Notes: a model not told the origin generated them from the letters alone. A stretch of DNA of 64,000 bases from Gemmatimonadaceae bacterium (GCA_019752115.1 JAIEMN010000019.1:124001-188000); one strand, 5' to 3'. Counted from the first letter of the stretch, positions 32,257 to 41,307 are shown. A program made the numbers and translations.

Positions 32257-35200
32257 TCAGGGGGCGGAGGCGCGCAGGCGCTTCCGCCCCTTGAACGTTC
32301 GCAGGATCATCGCGGGCATCACGAAGAGCACGCCGAGCGTGGCCGCGACGGTGCCGCCGGCCGTGGCCAGCGCGATCGCGCCGAACATGGTCTTGGTGCT
32401 CGTTCCCACACTGAGCGGAATGAGGCTCGCCAACGCCGAGAGCGTGATGATCACGATCATGGGCGCCCGATCGAGCACCGCGCGCAGGACGAGTCCGGCG
32501 TCGAGGCGACCGAGCGCGCGCCGTTTTTCGAGTGCGGCGTCGATGAACAGAATGCCCTGATGCACCGCGAGTCCCACCACGAGAATCACCCCGACCGCGG
32601 CTTCGCGCGTGAACGCGGCGTCGGCCGCCCAGAACGCCACCACCACGCCGGCGAGGGCAAGCGGCAGTGAGAGAAAGACCATCGCGGCGCCCCACACGCT
32701 GTCGAAGACCAGCGCCACCGTGAGGATCACCAGCGCCAGGCCAATCGCGAACACGAGCCAGAGCCCCTTCGCGCTCTCGTCTTCCTGATAGAAGCCCCCG
32801 TCGGACAAATCCTTGATGCCGTACCCCGCCGGTGCGCTCAGCGACGTGACGAAGGCCTGGTGCGTGCGCCGCGCGAGCTTGGCGGGCCCGCGGAAGTCGT
32901 AGCTCACCTGGCGGACGTACTGCTGATCTTCGCGCACGACGGTGCTCAGCGCCTCGCGCGCATCCACGGCGGCCACATCGCGAATGCGGACCGGCGCGCC
33001 GATGAGGTTGGGGACCAGTGCATCCTGCAGCTCCTCGAGGCTGCGCTCACGCGCGCCGCTCGCCTTGACGGTAACGGGGAGCTCCTCGCCGCCGATCTCG
33101 AGCCGCTGCCCACCCACCGGCCCGCGCACCTCGCGCGCGACCGCCTGCGCGAACATCGCCGCGTTGAGCCCATAGCGGGTGAGCGCCGCCCGGTTGGGGT
33201 CGAGCACGACCTGATAGCCTCGCTCGCCGCCGCCCCACGAATTGCCGCTCGTGATGCGCACCTCCTGCACGCGCGGAATGCGCTCGAGCCGCCGCTTCAG
33301 GTCCTCAGCCACGCGCGAAACGCCGTCATACGAGAACCCTTTCACCTGCATCCGGAACGTGGCGAAGCTTCCCCCGCCGCCCCCGCTCGAGAACCCCGGA
33401 CCATCGCCATACACGCCGACCTGCGCGCCGCCGATGAGCACGGCGCGCTGCGTGAGCAGTTCCTGCAGCTCCATCGGCGCCGCCGTGAACGCGCCCTCGC
33501 GCGTGAACACCACGCTCATCTGCGCACTCGTGCGCCCACTCGACTGCGTGCGCACCTGCTCCACCTCCGGGCGCCCGACCACGAGACGTTCGAAATCGCG
33601 CATGGCGCGATCGAGCGTGGCCGGATCGGAGCCGCGCGGAAAGCTCAACGACGCGGTCAGCGTGGTGCGGCGCTCCCCCCATCCGCCCCAGCTGGACCGC
33701 GGCACCTTCACGATGAACACCCACGTGAGCCCCGCTAACGTTCCCACCGTGAGCAGCAGCGTGGCCCATCGCCAGCGGAGTGTGCGCGCGACGACCGCGG
33801 TGTACACGTGCCTGACGCGCGGCCACGGCGCTTCGCGCGCGGCGACGCCCTTCCCGAGCGCGGGGACCACGAGCAGCGCCGTGATCACACTCCACACAAG
33901 CGCGATGACGAACGCCAGCGCAAAGGGCACGAAGGCCGCGCGCGCGTTCCCCTGCAGATAGAGAAACGGAAAGAGCACCACCGCGGTGGTGAGCGTACTG
34001 CCAATGACCGCCGGTGCGATGCGTCGCGTGGCCGCCGCACGCCCATCCGGCGTGTCCGGTGCCCGCGCCAATCGATCCACCACCACGATCGCGTTCTGCA
34101 CCAGAATGCCCACCCCCATCCCCAAGCCAGCCAGCGTCAGCAGGTTGGCCGGAATATTGGCCACATAGAGCGTGAGTGCCGTGGCCGCGAGGGCGACGGC
34201 CGCTGACCCCATCACCACCGCCACGGCGCGCCAGCGGCGCAGCAACAGCGCGAGCACGAGCAACACCGCCCCAAGGGCAATCGCGCCGCGCGTGGTGAGG
34301 TCGCGGAGCTCCTTCGCCAGCGCCACGCTTTCGTCGTTGACGATGCGCAGGCGAATCCCGGGGGGCATCACGCGCGTGAGCTCCGCAATCACCGCCCGCA
34401 GCGCCGCCGCCGTCTGGATGGCATCGGCGCCCGGATGGCGTGTGACATCCACACTCACCGCCGGAATGCCATCGATCCGATAGAACCGCCCCCGCTCGTC
34501 TTCCTCGGCGCGAATGGTGGCCAATTCGCCCAGCCGGAACACACGCCCACCCGCGCCCATCACGGGCAGCGCCGCGAGGCTGTCCAGCGCCGCCGGCTGA
34601 TCGCGCAGCACCACACTCCGCACCTGCGCCCCGGCGGTGAGATCACCCAGCGCCTCCACCACCCGCGCCCCCTGAATGGCCTGCGTGAGCCGCTCCGGCG
34701 GGAGCCCCATCTGCCGCAGACGCGTCGCGTCGTAGCTCACCGACACCCCGAGATCGGCACCACCGCGCAGCTGCACACCCGCCACCCCGGCCACACTCGC
34801 CAGCCGTGGCGTCACGCGTTCGTCGAGCAGCCGCTGCAACGCCCCACTGGTGTAGGGGCCCGACACGGTGAGGGAGAGCAGGGGCGATTCCTCGAGCCCC
34901 TCCGGTACGTAGTTCGACACATTCGGCGGGCTCACGCCCGGCGGCAGCTCGCTCCGCAACAGCTCGAGCCGCTCCAGCATCGCCAGCCGCGCCATCTGCA
35001 CATCCGCGCGCTCCTCGAGCTCCACCGTGAGCAGCGCATAGTCGTCGTAGCTGGTGCTGTTCACCTGCTTCACACCCCGCACGCCCAGCACCGCACTTTC
35101 GATGGGCGACGTGAGGTAGGTCTCGATCACCTCGGGCGAGGAGCCCGGCCACGCGGCGGCGATACTGAGCCGCGGCAGCTCGACGGTGGTCTTGGTGGCG

Positions 35201-35295
35201 AGCGGCAGGCGCGTGAACGCGATGGCCCCGGCGAGCAGCAGCGCGAGACAGCTGGCCCACACCACGGCGGGTCGGTGTGCGGCGGCGCGGATCAT
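32257..35295 (-). CDS. RND efflux permease (AcrB/MdtC-like), second of two
   Basis: A 1012-residue resistance-nodulation-division permease with twelve hydrophobic segments in the 1+5/1+5 layout and two large periplasmic loops. Early residues MIRAAAHRPAVVWASC and IAAAWPGSSPEVIETYLTSPIE match the family start and porter domain; TLAGLGMGVGILVQNAIVVVDRL is the TM4 region. In that TM4 segment the usual Asp-Asp pair of proton relay appears to be replaced (VGILVQNAIV), so coupling may depend on the partner permease. The TTG at 35343 is rejected for ATG 35295, which overlaps the truncated toxin frame by ATGA. Together with the permease at 35714 and the adaptor at 38842 it may form an MdtBC-like heteromeric pump. 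Confidence 0.88.
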   Translation of the reverse strand: MIRAAAHRPAVVWASCLALLLAGAIAFTRLPLATKTTVELPRLSIAAAWPGSSPEVIETYLTSPIESAVLGVRGVKQVNSTSYDDYALLTVELEERADVQMARLAMLERLELLRSELPPGVSPPNVSNYVPEGLEESPLLSLTVSGPYTSGALQRLLDERVTPRLASVAGVAGVQLRGGADLGVSVSYDATRLRQMGLPPERLTQAIQGARVVEALGDLTAGAQVRSVVLRDQPAALDSLAALPVMGAGGRVFRLGELATIRAEEDERGRFYRIDGIPAVSVDVTRHPGADAIQTAAALRAVIAELTRVMPPGIRLRIVNDESVALAKELRDLTTRGAIALGAVLLVLALLLRRWRAVAVVMGSAAVALAATALTLYVANIPANLLTLAGLGMGVGILVQNAIVVVDRLARAPDTPDGRAAATRRIAPAVIGSTLTTAVVLFPFLYLQGNARAAFVPFALAFVIALVWSVITALLVVPALGKGVAAREAPWPRVRHVYTAVVARTLRWRWATLLLTVGTLAGLTWVFIVKVPRSSWGGWGERRTTLTASLSFPRGSDPATLDRAMRDFERLVVGRPEVEQVRTQSSGRTSAQMSVVFTREGAFTAAPMELQELLTQRAVLIGGAQVGVYGDGPGFSSGGGGGSFATFRMQVKGFSYDGVSRVAEDLKRRLERIPRVQEVRITSGNSWGGGERGYQVVLDPNRAALTRYGLNAAMFAQAVAREVRGPVGGQRLEIGGEELPVTVKASGARERSLEELQDALVPNLIGAPVRIRDVAAVDAREALSTVVREDQQYVRQVSYDFRGPAKLARRTHQAFVTSLSAPAGYGIKDLSDGGFYQEDESAKGLWLVFAIGLALVILTVALVFDSVWGAAMVFLSLPLALAGVVVAFWAADAAFTREAAVGVILVVGLAVHQGILFIDAALEKRRALGRLDAGLVLRAVLDRAPMIVIITLSALASLIPLSVGTSTKTMFGAIALATAGGTVAATLGVLFVMPAMILRTFKGRKRLRASAP

Positions 35296-35450
35296 GTCGG
35301 CACCCGCGTGGCGGTGCTGACAACGACGAGGCCCGAGGGACAACGAACGAGGATCTCCGCGCTACGTGGATCACGCGCCGCGATCCCTCCGCATGTGATC
35401 AGCGCCAGCGCCAGGCGCGCCGGCATGCACTCGTCAAGCAGTATGCGCAC
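35292..35450 (-). pseudogene. remnant of a DUF5615 (PIN-like) toxin gene
   Basis: A 52-codon frame from GTG 35450, 18 bases after the DUF433 antitoxin stop, in the usual antitoxin-toxin order. It begins with RILLDECMPARLALAL, the N-terminal signature of DUF5615 PIN-like toxins (which start with LLDENLP-type acid motif), then deviates; AEILVRCPSGLVVVSTATR faintly recalls the family strand before the second acidic pair but lacks it. Normal members are about 110 residues. The frame ends by ATGA overlap with the RND permease start. I infer a toxin gene shortened by internal deletion and loss of its 3' part. Confidence 0.55.
35317..35352 (+). repeat. GGGACAACGA-ACGAGG repeat units, second locus
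   Basis: GGGACAACGAACGAGG at 35337-35352 matches the units at 776-791 and 795-810 at 15 and 13 of 16 positions respectively, and a shorter related unit (TGACAACGACGAGG) lies at 35318-35331. It falls inside the degraded toxin frame. Confidence 0.45.
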
Positions 35451-35468
35451 GCATTGATCAGGGCGCGG

Positions 35469-35690
35469 CTAGGCCGCCGGCGCTCGGACAAGCGCTTGGC
35501 GTGCAATCTCGAGGGCCGCGATCACCTGCTCGCGCCGCACACTCGGAAAGTCGCCAAGGAACTCGTCGAGCGAATGCCCCGCCTCCAAATAGTCGATCAA
35601 GCTCTGCGCCGGGACACGCGTGCCGACAAACACGGGCGTCCCGCCCAGAACCTCAGGGTCGCAATGGATCACTGCAGCAGACTCAGCCAT
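35469..35690 (-). CDS. DUF433 family antitoxin-like protein
   Basis: A 73-residue DUF433 protein: CDPEVLGGTPVFVGTRVPAQSLIDYLEAG is the family signature (GTPVF.GTRVP), followed by SLDEFLGDFPSVRREQVIAALEIA, the small winged-helix part. These proteins are usually paired with a DUF5615 PIN-like toxin encoded immediately downstream. ATG 35690 has GGAG six bases upstream; the frame is open to 35717. It sits between two RND permease genes on the same strand (23-base gap to the upstream one), a strange place for a toxin-antitoxin pair, and its toxin partner is reduced to a remnant. Confidence 0.85.
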   Translation of the reverse strand: MAESAAVIHCDPEVLGGTPVFVGTRVPAQSLIDYLEAGHSLDEFLGDFPSVRREQVIAALEIARQALVRAPAA

Positions 35691-35713
35691 CGCGCTCTCC
35701 GGAAAGGGGCTCC

Positions 35714-38700
35714 TCACAAGTTAGCCCTCCCGAGTCGTTCGTGCCGCCCCTCCAGCGCCGCATACGCCACCGGCAGCAGGAAGAACGTCACCAGCAGCGC
35801 ACTGATCGACCCGCCGATGATCCCCGCCGCCAGCGGCTGATAGAGCGCGCCACCACTGCCCCAGCCGAACACCAGCGGCAGCACGCCGGTCACCGTGGTG
35901 ATGCTCGTCATCGCAATCGCGCGGAGCCGCTGCTCGCCGCCGCGCAGAATGGCCTCGTGCAGCGGCAGCCCCTGCTCGCGAAACTGGCGGATGGCATCGA
36001 GCTTCACCACCGCTTCGTTGTCGGCCATACCGATCATCACCACGATGCCGATGAGGCTCACCGCATTGAGGCTCTGCCCGGTGAGCCACAGGAAGATCAC
36101 CGCACCCGCGCCCGCGAGTGGCACCGTGAGCATCACGACCAGCGGAATCGTGAAGCTCGCAAATTCGCCGGCAAGCACCAGGAACATCAGCGCTGCCGCG
36201 AGCACCGCGACCAGCGTGAGCTCATTGCTTGTGCGCTGTCGCTCGGTGTCGGCGCCGGCCACCTGCCAGGTCACATTCGGCGGCAGCGAGACGCGCGTGA
36301 GCGCCTCCTGCACGGCCTCCGTGGCCCGCGCCGTGCCGCCCGCTTCCACCAGGCCTTCCACGATCGTGACCGGCCGCTGCCCCACGCGCACCACTTCCAC
36401 CGGCGCGCGCACCTCCTTCACCGTGACCAGCTGCTCCACCGGTACCCCGCGAATGGTGGTGCGCAGCGCCGTGGCCAGATCTTCGTTACTCGCGCCAGCA
36501 TAGCGCACGGCGATGGGCGTGCGCTTGTCGGTCTCCCGCAGGTCACTCGCGACCACGCCCCCCAGCGCGCCCGCCAGCGCGCTCGCCACCTGCTGCGGCA
36601 CGATGCCGCGCTGCGCAAGGCGTTCGCGTTCGAGCCCGATCTCGATGAGCGGCTGCGTCGCCGCATACGCATCGCGCACATCGGCCAGCTCGCGCACCGC
36701 GCCCAGCCGCCGCCGCACCGTATCCGCCCACTGCTGCGCCACCACCGGCGTGGGCGCCGACAGCTCCACGCGGACCAGCCGCCCTTCGCGCCCAATGAGC
36801 GACCCGAACTCACTCTGCCCCGCGAGATCGATCGCCAGCGCCCCGTTCGCCAGGTCCGGCACCTTGGCCCGCAGCTGTTGCGCCAACACCGCCGCATCCG
36901 CGCCCGCCGGCACCGGCACAATGAGCTGCGCCGACGCCGAAGACCCCGGATCCGCCCCCGCGAGAATCTCCTCATCGGTGGCTTTGCCCACGCGCGCATA
37001 GATATCCCGCGCACCCAGCTGCTTCGCCGCCGTCTCAAGTCTCGCCACCTGTACGGTAGTCGCCTCGAGCGAAGTCCCCTGCGGCAACCCCAGCTGCGCC
37101 ACCAGAACCCCTTCATCGACGCGCGGCAAGATCTCCTTTGGCAACCGCACAATCAGCACCACGGTCAGCGCGAGCGAAGCCAGCGCGCCTCCAAACACCG
37201 TACGCGGATGTGCCAGCGACCACACCACTCCGCGCTCATATCCATGCGCCAACCGCGAGCCAACGCGAGAGAGCAAGGACGCCGTTCCCGCAGTTTGTCT
37301 TCCCGCAGTACGTCTTCCCGCAGTACGTCTTTCCGAAGTTTCGCTGTTCTCTCTTCTCCGACGCCTCCCCACCAAGAGCACCGGCATCAACGTCAACGCC
37401 AACAAAAGCGACGCCGCCACCGTCGTAACCACCGACAGCGAAAGGTCTCTGAACAGCGCCGCCGCCAACCCTCGCACAAACACGATCGGCCCAAACACCA
37501 ACACCGTCGTCAGCGTCCCCGCAAACAACGGCGCCGCCACATCGTCCGTCCCCACCACCGCCGCCTCCCGCAGCGGCATCCCCTCGTCTCGCCGTCTCGA
37601 AACCGCTTCCGCCACCACAATCGCCGTATCCACCAGCAAGCCCGTGCCGAGGGCCAGACCGCCGAGCGACAGCACGTTGATGGTGACGCCAAGCGCCTGC
37701 AGCGCGACGAGCGCCATCAGCACCGACAGCGGCACCGTGAGCCCAATCGCCAGCGACAACCGCCAGTCGCGCAGGAAGAGCAGAATCACCAGCAGCGACA
37801 GCACGCCACCCGCCACGATCTCCTGCCCCAGATTCGACAGCGCATCCACCACGAAGTCCGCCTGCGCCGCCACCACCGTCACCGCGAGCCCGGGAAACTC
37901 CTTCTCCAGCGCCCCAAGCGTTTCGCGCAAGCGCTGCGTCACCGCCACCGTGTTCGCGCCCGCATCCTTGTACACCACCAGCCCCACCGCCTCGGCGCCG
38001 TCCAGCCGCGTCAGCGTGGTGGGCTCGGCGAGCCCCAGCTGCACGGTGCCCACATCGCGCAGCGTGAGCCCGCGCCCCGGTACCCCAATGGGCGCGTCGA
38101 GAATCTCCGCCGGTGCGCGAAACTCGGTCAGCGCCCGCACTGAAAAGCGGAACTGCCCGCGCCGAATGGTGCCACCCGCACCGGCCACGTTCTGCGCGCG
38201 AATACTCGCCGCCACATCCTCCGGCGTGAGATCGAGCGCCCGCAGCTTGTCGGCATCAAGCGACACCCGCACTTCGTCGTTCGGCGCGCCAACCACCGCC
38301 ACGCTCGCCACCCCTTCGATCTGCTCGAGCCGCCGCGCGTGCACCTCGCTCGCGGTGCGTGCCAACGCCCGCAGATCCGCCGCCTGCCGGTTCGCCGTGG
38401 CATTCGCTGCCGGCTTCACCGCCAGCACCGCAATCGGCCGCTCACCCGGATCACTCGTAAGCAGCGTCGGCCGCTCGGCGCGCTCCGGTAACCGCCCGCG
38501 CGCCGCATCGAGCCGCTCACGCACCGCGAGCACGGTGCCGCGCATGTCGGTGCCCCACGCAAACCGCGCCGTGGTGGTCACCTCCCCATTGCGACTCACG
38601 CTGCGCAGCTCCACCAGCCCCGGTGTCGCCGCAATGGCCTCCTCGATGGGTTCAGCCACAAAGCGCGACACTTCCGTGGCCGCCGCCCCCGCGTACGCCG

Positions 38701-38845
38701 TGCGAATGGTCAGCACCGGCAACGACACATCGGGCAACAGCGATACCGGCAGCCGCGTGAGCGACACCGAGCCCAGCAACAGCACCGCCAGAATGGCCGC
38801 CACCGTGGCGACCGGGCGGCGCACGGCATACGCGGCGATACTCAC
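35714..38845 (-). CDS. RND efflux permease (AcrB/MdtB-like), first of two
   Basis: A 1043-residue RND permease. The start MSIAAYAVRRPVATVAAILAVLLLG and SRFVAEPIEEAIAATPGLVELRSVSRNG match the family; the TM4 segment reads GLALGTGLLVDTAIVVAEAVSRRRDEG, keeping one of the usual acidic residues, and NDEVRVSLDADKL and SLIGIVVMIGMADNEAVVKLDAIRQFREQG cover the second half. The central inter-half loop contains an unusual TAGRR repeat (about residues 505-520) encoded by a 15-bp tandem repeat. Its start overlaps the adaptor stop by ATGA, so adaptor and permease are coupled. No outer-membrane factor gene is in the window. Substrate unknown. Confidence 0.9.
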   Translation of the reverse strand: MSIAAYAVRRPVATVAAILAVLLLGSVSLTRLPVSLLPDVSLPVLTIRTAYAGAAATEVSRFVAEPIEEAIAATPGLVELRSVSRNGEVTTTARFAWGTDMRGTVLAVRERLDAARGRLPERAERPTLLTSDPGERPIAVLAVKPAANATANRQAADLRALARTASEVHARRLEQIEGVASVAVVGAPNDEVRVSLDADKLRALDLTPEDVAASIRAQNVAGAGGTIRRGQFRFSVRALTEFRAPAEILDAPIGVPGRGLTLRDVGTVQLGLAEPTTLTRLDGAEAVGLVVYKDAGANTVAVTQRLRETLGALEKEFPGLAVTVVAAQADFVVDALSNLGQEIVAGGVLSLLVILLFLRDWRLSLAIGLTVPLSVLMALVALQALGVTINVLSLGGLALGTGLLVDTAIVVAEAVSRRRDEGMPLREAAVVGTDDVAAPLFAGTLTTVLVFGPIVFVRGLAAALFRDLSLSVVTTVAASLLLALTLMPVLLVGRRRRRENSETSERRTAGRRTAGRQTAGTASLLSRVGSRLAHGYERGVVWSLAHPRTVFGGALASLALTVVLIVRLPKEILPRVDEGVLVAQLGLPQGTSLEATTVQVARLETAAKQLGARDIYARVGKATDEEILAGADPGSSASAQLIVPVPAGADAAVLAQQLRAKVPDLANGALAIDLAGQSEFGSLIGREGRLVRVELSAPTPVVAQQWADTVRRRLGAVRELADVRDAYAATQPLIEIGLERERLAQRGIVPQQVASALAGALGGVVASDLRETDKRTPIAVRYAGASNEDLATALRTTIRGVPVEQLVTVKEVRAPVEVVRVGQRPVTIVEGLVEAGGTARATEAVQEALTRVSLPPNVTWQVAGADTERQRTSNELTLVAVLAAALMFLVLAGEFASFTIPLVVMLTVPLAGAGAVIFLWLTGQSLNAVSLIGIVVMIGMADNEAVVKLDAIRQFREQGLPLHEAILRGGEQRLRAIAMTSITTVTGVLPLVFGWGSGGALYQPLAAGIIGGSISALLVTFFLLPVAYAALEGRHERLGRANL
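37285..37329. repeat. three tandem 15-bp repeats inside the RND permease gene
   Basis: Three copies of TTCCCGCAGTACGTC type (first copy differs at two bases), with a degenerate fourth. In the protein they encode RTAGR-type repeats in the loop joining the two halves of the permease. Flanking bases are richer in T and A than the rest of the gene. Confidence 0.8.
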
Positions 38846-40008
38846 CCGCGGGGCTTCGCGTCGAGGACTTTCGCTGGCGCCACCTTTACCGGCGCATCGT
38901 GCGTGAGCGTGAGATGCCCCTCCACGATCACCGGGTCACCGGCTTTCACCGGAATCTCCCCAGTCGCCGAATCCGGCAGCACCTCCGTCTCGCGTCCGTT
39001 CGACCGCCCAGGGACGATGTACGTCCACTGCGCGCGCCCATCGCGCACGACAAACACGAGCGGCCGTCCATCACGCTCGATCACCGCACGACTCGGTACG
39101 AGCCGCCGCCCGCGCAAGCGCGTCGCTTCGAGCTCCACATCGGCATACATGCCCGGGCGCAGCACGCCGTCGCCGGCCACGCGCACCACAGCGCGCCCCG
39201 CTCGGCTGGTGCTGTCCACCAGCGGCAGCAGCGCATCCACCCGCCCACGCAACACCCGTCCCGGCGCGCCGGCACTGGTGACTTCGGCCTCGCCGCCCAC
39301 CTTCACCAGCGGCAAGTCGTGCTCCAGCACCTGCGCCTCGATGCGCAGATTGCGCGTATCGACCACCGTCAGCAGCGGCTGCCCCGCGCCGATCTTCTCG
39401 CCCACGGCGATATCAATGCCGTCCACCATGCCAGCCACCGGCGCGCGAACGACGGCGCGGTCCTGCTCGTACTTGGCCCGCTCGAGGCGAAGCCGTGCGC
39501 CGGTCAGCCCCGCCTTATTCATCAGTGCCTTGCGCTGCTCCGCCGTGGGGGAGCGCCCGGTGACCAGCGACTCCGGCACAAAACTCTCGAGAAAGCGCTG
39601 TTCCGCTTCGTCCGCCGATGCCTGCGCCTCGCGGACCGCCAAGTCGAACGGATAGCTGTCGAAGCGCAGCAGCACCTGCCCCTGCGTCACCGCCTGCCCC
39701 GGCTTCACCAACAGCTGCGCCACCGTGCCCCCCACCTCACTGCGCAGCTTCACCACCGCATCCGACCGGACCTGTCCGGTCGTGCGCACATGCAGCACGA
39801 GGTCACCCTCGCGTGCCTCCTCGGCGGCCACTGGTAATGCCAGTGCCGGCCGGCCGGAGTCGTTCGCCATGGCCGCGAGCGAGTCGCCGGCGGCAGAGCG
39901 CGATGAGTCGCCGGTGGCCGCGCCGACTTTGCTGCAGGCAGCGGCGAACATGGGCACCAGAATCAGCGCCAGCGCGGCGTACGAATGGGGACGAACGGCA
40001 TTCAGCAT
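38842..40008 (-). CDS. RND efflux periplasmic adaptor (membrane fusion) lipoprotein
   Basis: A 388-residue adaptor. The leader ends in FAAAC, a lipobox, so it is probably inner-membrane anchored. Domains in order: beta-barrel/lipoyl start (HVRTTGQVRSDAVVKLRSEVGGTVAQLLVKPGQ), alpha-helical hairpin (about 130-185), second lipoyl half (VVRAPVAGMVDGI..VGEKIGAGQPLL), beta-barrel and membrane-proximal domain (RLVPSRAVIERDGRPLVFVV). It links the permease to an outer-membrane channel. ATG 40008 is used; upstream in-frame starts would lie before the signal. A TATCCT about 26 bases before the ATG may be the -10. First gene of the efflux operon; regulation is not evident. Confidence 0.88.
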   Translation of the reverse strand: MLNAVRPHSYAALALILVPMFAAACSKVGAATGDSSRSAAGDSLAAMANDSGRPALALPVAAEEAREGDLVLHVRTTGQVRSDAVVKLRSEVGGTVAQLLVKPGQAVTQGQVLLRFDSYPFDLAVREAQASADEAEQRFLESFVPESLVTGRSPTAEQRKALMNKAGLTGARLRLERAKYEQDRAVVRAPVAGMVDGIDIAVGEKIGAGQPLLTVVDTRNLRIEAQVLEHDLPLVKVGGEAEVTSAGAPGRVLRGRVDALLPLVDSTSRAGRAVVRVAGDGVLRPGMYADVELEATRLRGRRLVPSRAVIERDGRPLVFVVRDGRAQWTYIVPGRSNGRETEVLPDSATGEIPVKAGDPVIVEGHLTLTHDAPVKVAPAKVLDAKPRG

Positions 40009-40064
40009 TGAGGCGGGGTGGGTCGTCTGCGCTAGGATAGCACGGCGTGGGCGGCCATGCGACA

Positions 40065-41141
40065 TCATTTCGACGCAGCGGTCTCGAATCCGGGAATCAC
40101 GTACACCTCCAGCTGCTGCAGGTCATCCTCGGTCCGTCGCGCGACCACCACCCGGTTCCCCGTGTACCCCACGATCCGGGAGCGACCGGGAAATCGAATG
40201 CGCCGCGAAGTGCCCGACGGGGCCAGCTCGAGATACTCCGTGAACGGCTCGCCCGGCGCTCGGGTTCGGCGGAGCCAGGCTGTGCCTGGGCGCGGCACGC
40301 GCAGCCCATTCTCAGTCCACAGGGGTTGCCACCGTGGGATCTTCTCGCGGACCGCGGCGCGCGTCTCCACTGAGCGCGCACTGTCGCTCACTGGGAAGCG
40401 CGCGACCGCCGGCAGACGGGTCGTGGCGGTGATGCGACCATTCGCATCGCGCCATTCTAGCCGTTCGCTTTCGGCGCGCGCCACCACCAGACTGCCATCG
40501 GGGCCAACCGCCCACGCATCCTGTGGAGCGAACGGGACGAAGAAATACGCCACGCCCGCTGGACGGCCGCTCGGGCCGGCGGGCATTGGCGAAGCCACCA
40601 TATCGGCGCCCGCAACGACGGCGAGCGTATCCAGGCGCCCCGTGGCTGCCGTCCAGCGCATCAACGCGCGCTCTGGTTTCGCCGGCGGCGGCGCCGGAAA
40701 GCCAAGCCCGTACGCGTTGCCGCGCGCATCCGCATACTCGGCGTACCTGAGCACATGTTCGCTTGGACCAAAGACGCGCGTGCGTTGAAAGGCCCCGGTG
40801 GAATCGAACAGCATCCACCGATTCTGCGGCGGGTCGATGAGCGCGGTGAGTCCATTCGGCATCGCGATGAGGTGCTGCGCCGACTCGTATTCCCCCGGCC
40901 CGCTCCCGTGACGCCCAAGCACGGTCCGCTCGCGCCCGCGCCCCGTCACCCGCACGAATTCCCGCGCCCCCGGGTCCGCCACCAGCATCGACCCGTCACC
41001 AAACAAACGGACCGTACTCACATCGGTGAACTCGGCGGCCGTCTGATACAGCGGCGCGCCCACCGTCACGATCGGCTGCGCCGCCGCCGTCCCGCCGATC
41101 GCGAGGCCACCGACCAGCGCCCCCCACCATCTCATGCGCAT
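40065..41141 (-). CDS. exported 6-bladed beta-propeller (NHL-like) protein
   Basis: About 358 residues with a signal peptide (WWGALVGGLAIGGTAAAQ). The mature part has repeated propeller strands: LFGDGSMLVADPGAREFVRV, GRHGSGPGEYESAQHLIAM (the GSGPGEF-type hallmark of secreted 6-bladed propellers), LIDPPQNRWMLFDSTG, WAVGPDGSLVVA, and RIVGYTGNRVVV. A paralogue with the same layout is at 59292. No enzyme motif is visible; such proteins may bind ligands or partners at the cell surface. ATG 41141 has GGGAG five bases upstream. A composite operator (41169-41201), identical in its fixed positions to the one before the AraC gene, stands 27 bases before the ATG, so control by that regulator is likely. 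Confidence 0.75.
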   Translation of the reverse strand: MRMRWWGALVGGLAIGGTAAAQPIVTVGAPLYQTAAEFTDVSTVRLFGDGSMLVADPGAREFVRVTGRGRERTVLGRHGSGPGEYESAQHLIAMPNGLTALIDPPQNRWMLFDSTGAFQRTRVFGPSEHVLRYAEYADARGNAYGLGFPAPPPAKPERALMRWTAATGRLDTLAVVAGADMVASPMPAGPSGRPAGVAYFFVPFAPQDAWAVGPDGSLVVARAESERLEWRDANGRITATTRLPAVARFPVSDSARSVETRAAVREKIPRWQPLWTENGLRVPRPGTAWLRRTRAPGEPFTEYLELAPSGTSRRIRFPGRSRIVGYTGNRVVVARRTEDDLQQLEVYVIPGFETAASK

Positions 41142-41168
41142 CCTTACTCCCGATTGCTGGGACAACCC

Positions 41169-41201
41169 GTTGCCCACCATGACCACCTTTTGCCCATGGT
41201 G
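41169..41201 (-). promoter_or_regulatory. composite operator, copy A (upstream of the beta-propeller gene)
   Basis: Plus strand: GTTGCCCACCATGA, seven variable bases, TTGCCCATGGTG. The same two elements with the same seven-base gap occur in opposite orientation at 42765-42797. TTGCCC recurs as a direct repeat 20 bases apart, and CACCATG/CATGGTG forms a nested inverted repeat. In copy A the element lies 27 bases before the ATG of the minus-strand propeller gene. Confidence 0.8.
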
Positions 41202-41281
41202 ACTAGGCACTTTTTCAGTTTCCACCACACGATGGACCCGTCCCGTCCGGCCGCCATTGGCCGGCGGGTTCTGGGATGACT

Positions 41282-41307
41282 GCAATCATGCCCCCTTCAA
41301 TGATTGC
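41282..41307. promoter_or_regulatory. inverted repeat upstream of the TPR gene
   Basis: GCAATCAT (41282-41289) and ATGATTGC (41300-41307) form a perfect 8-bp inverted repeat with a 10-base spacer, 31 bases before ATG 41339. With CTG/CAG outside it may extend with a one-base bulge. It looks like an operator for a dimeric regulator or a small leader hairpin. Confidence 0.45.

Noticed and set aside
35501-38143. 880-codon plus-strand frame opposite the RND permease
   Set aside because: Extremely His/Arg-rich antisense reading of the RND gene.
40065-41141. Reading the beta-propeller protein as a glucose/sorbosone dehydrogenase or lactonase
   Set aside because: GSGPGEY-type strands fit non-enzymatic 6-bladed propellers; no catalytic residues recognised.
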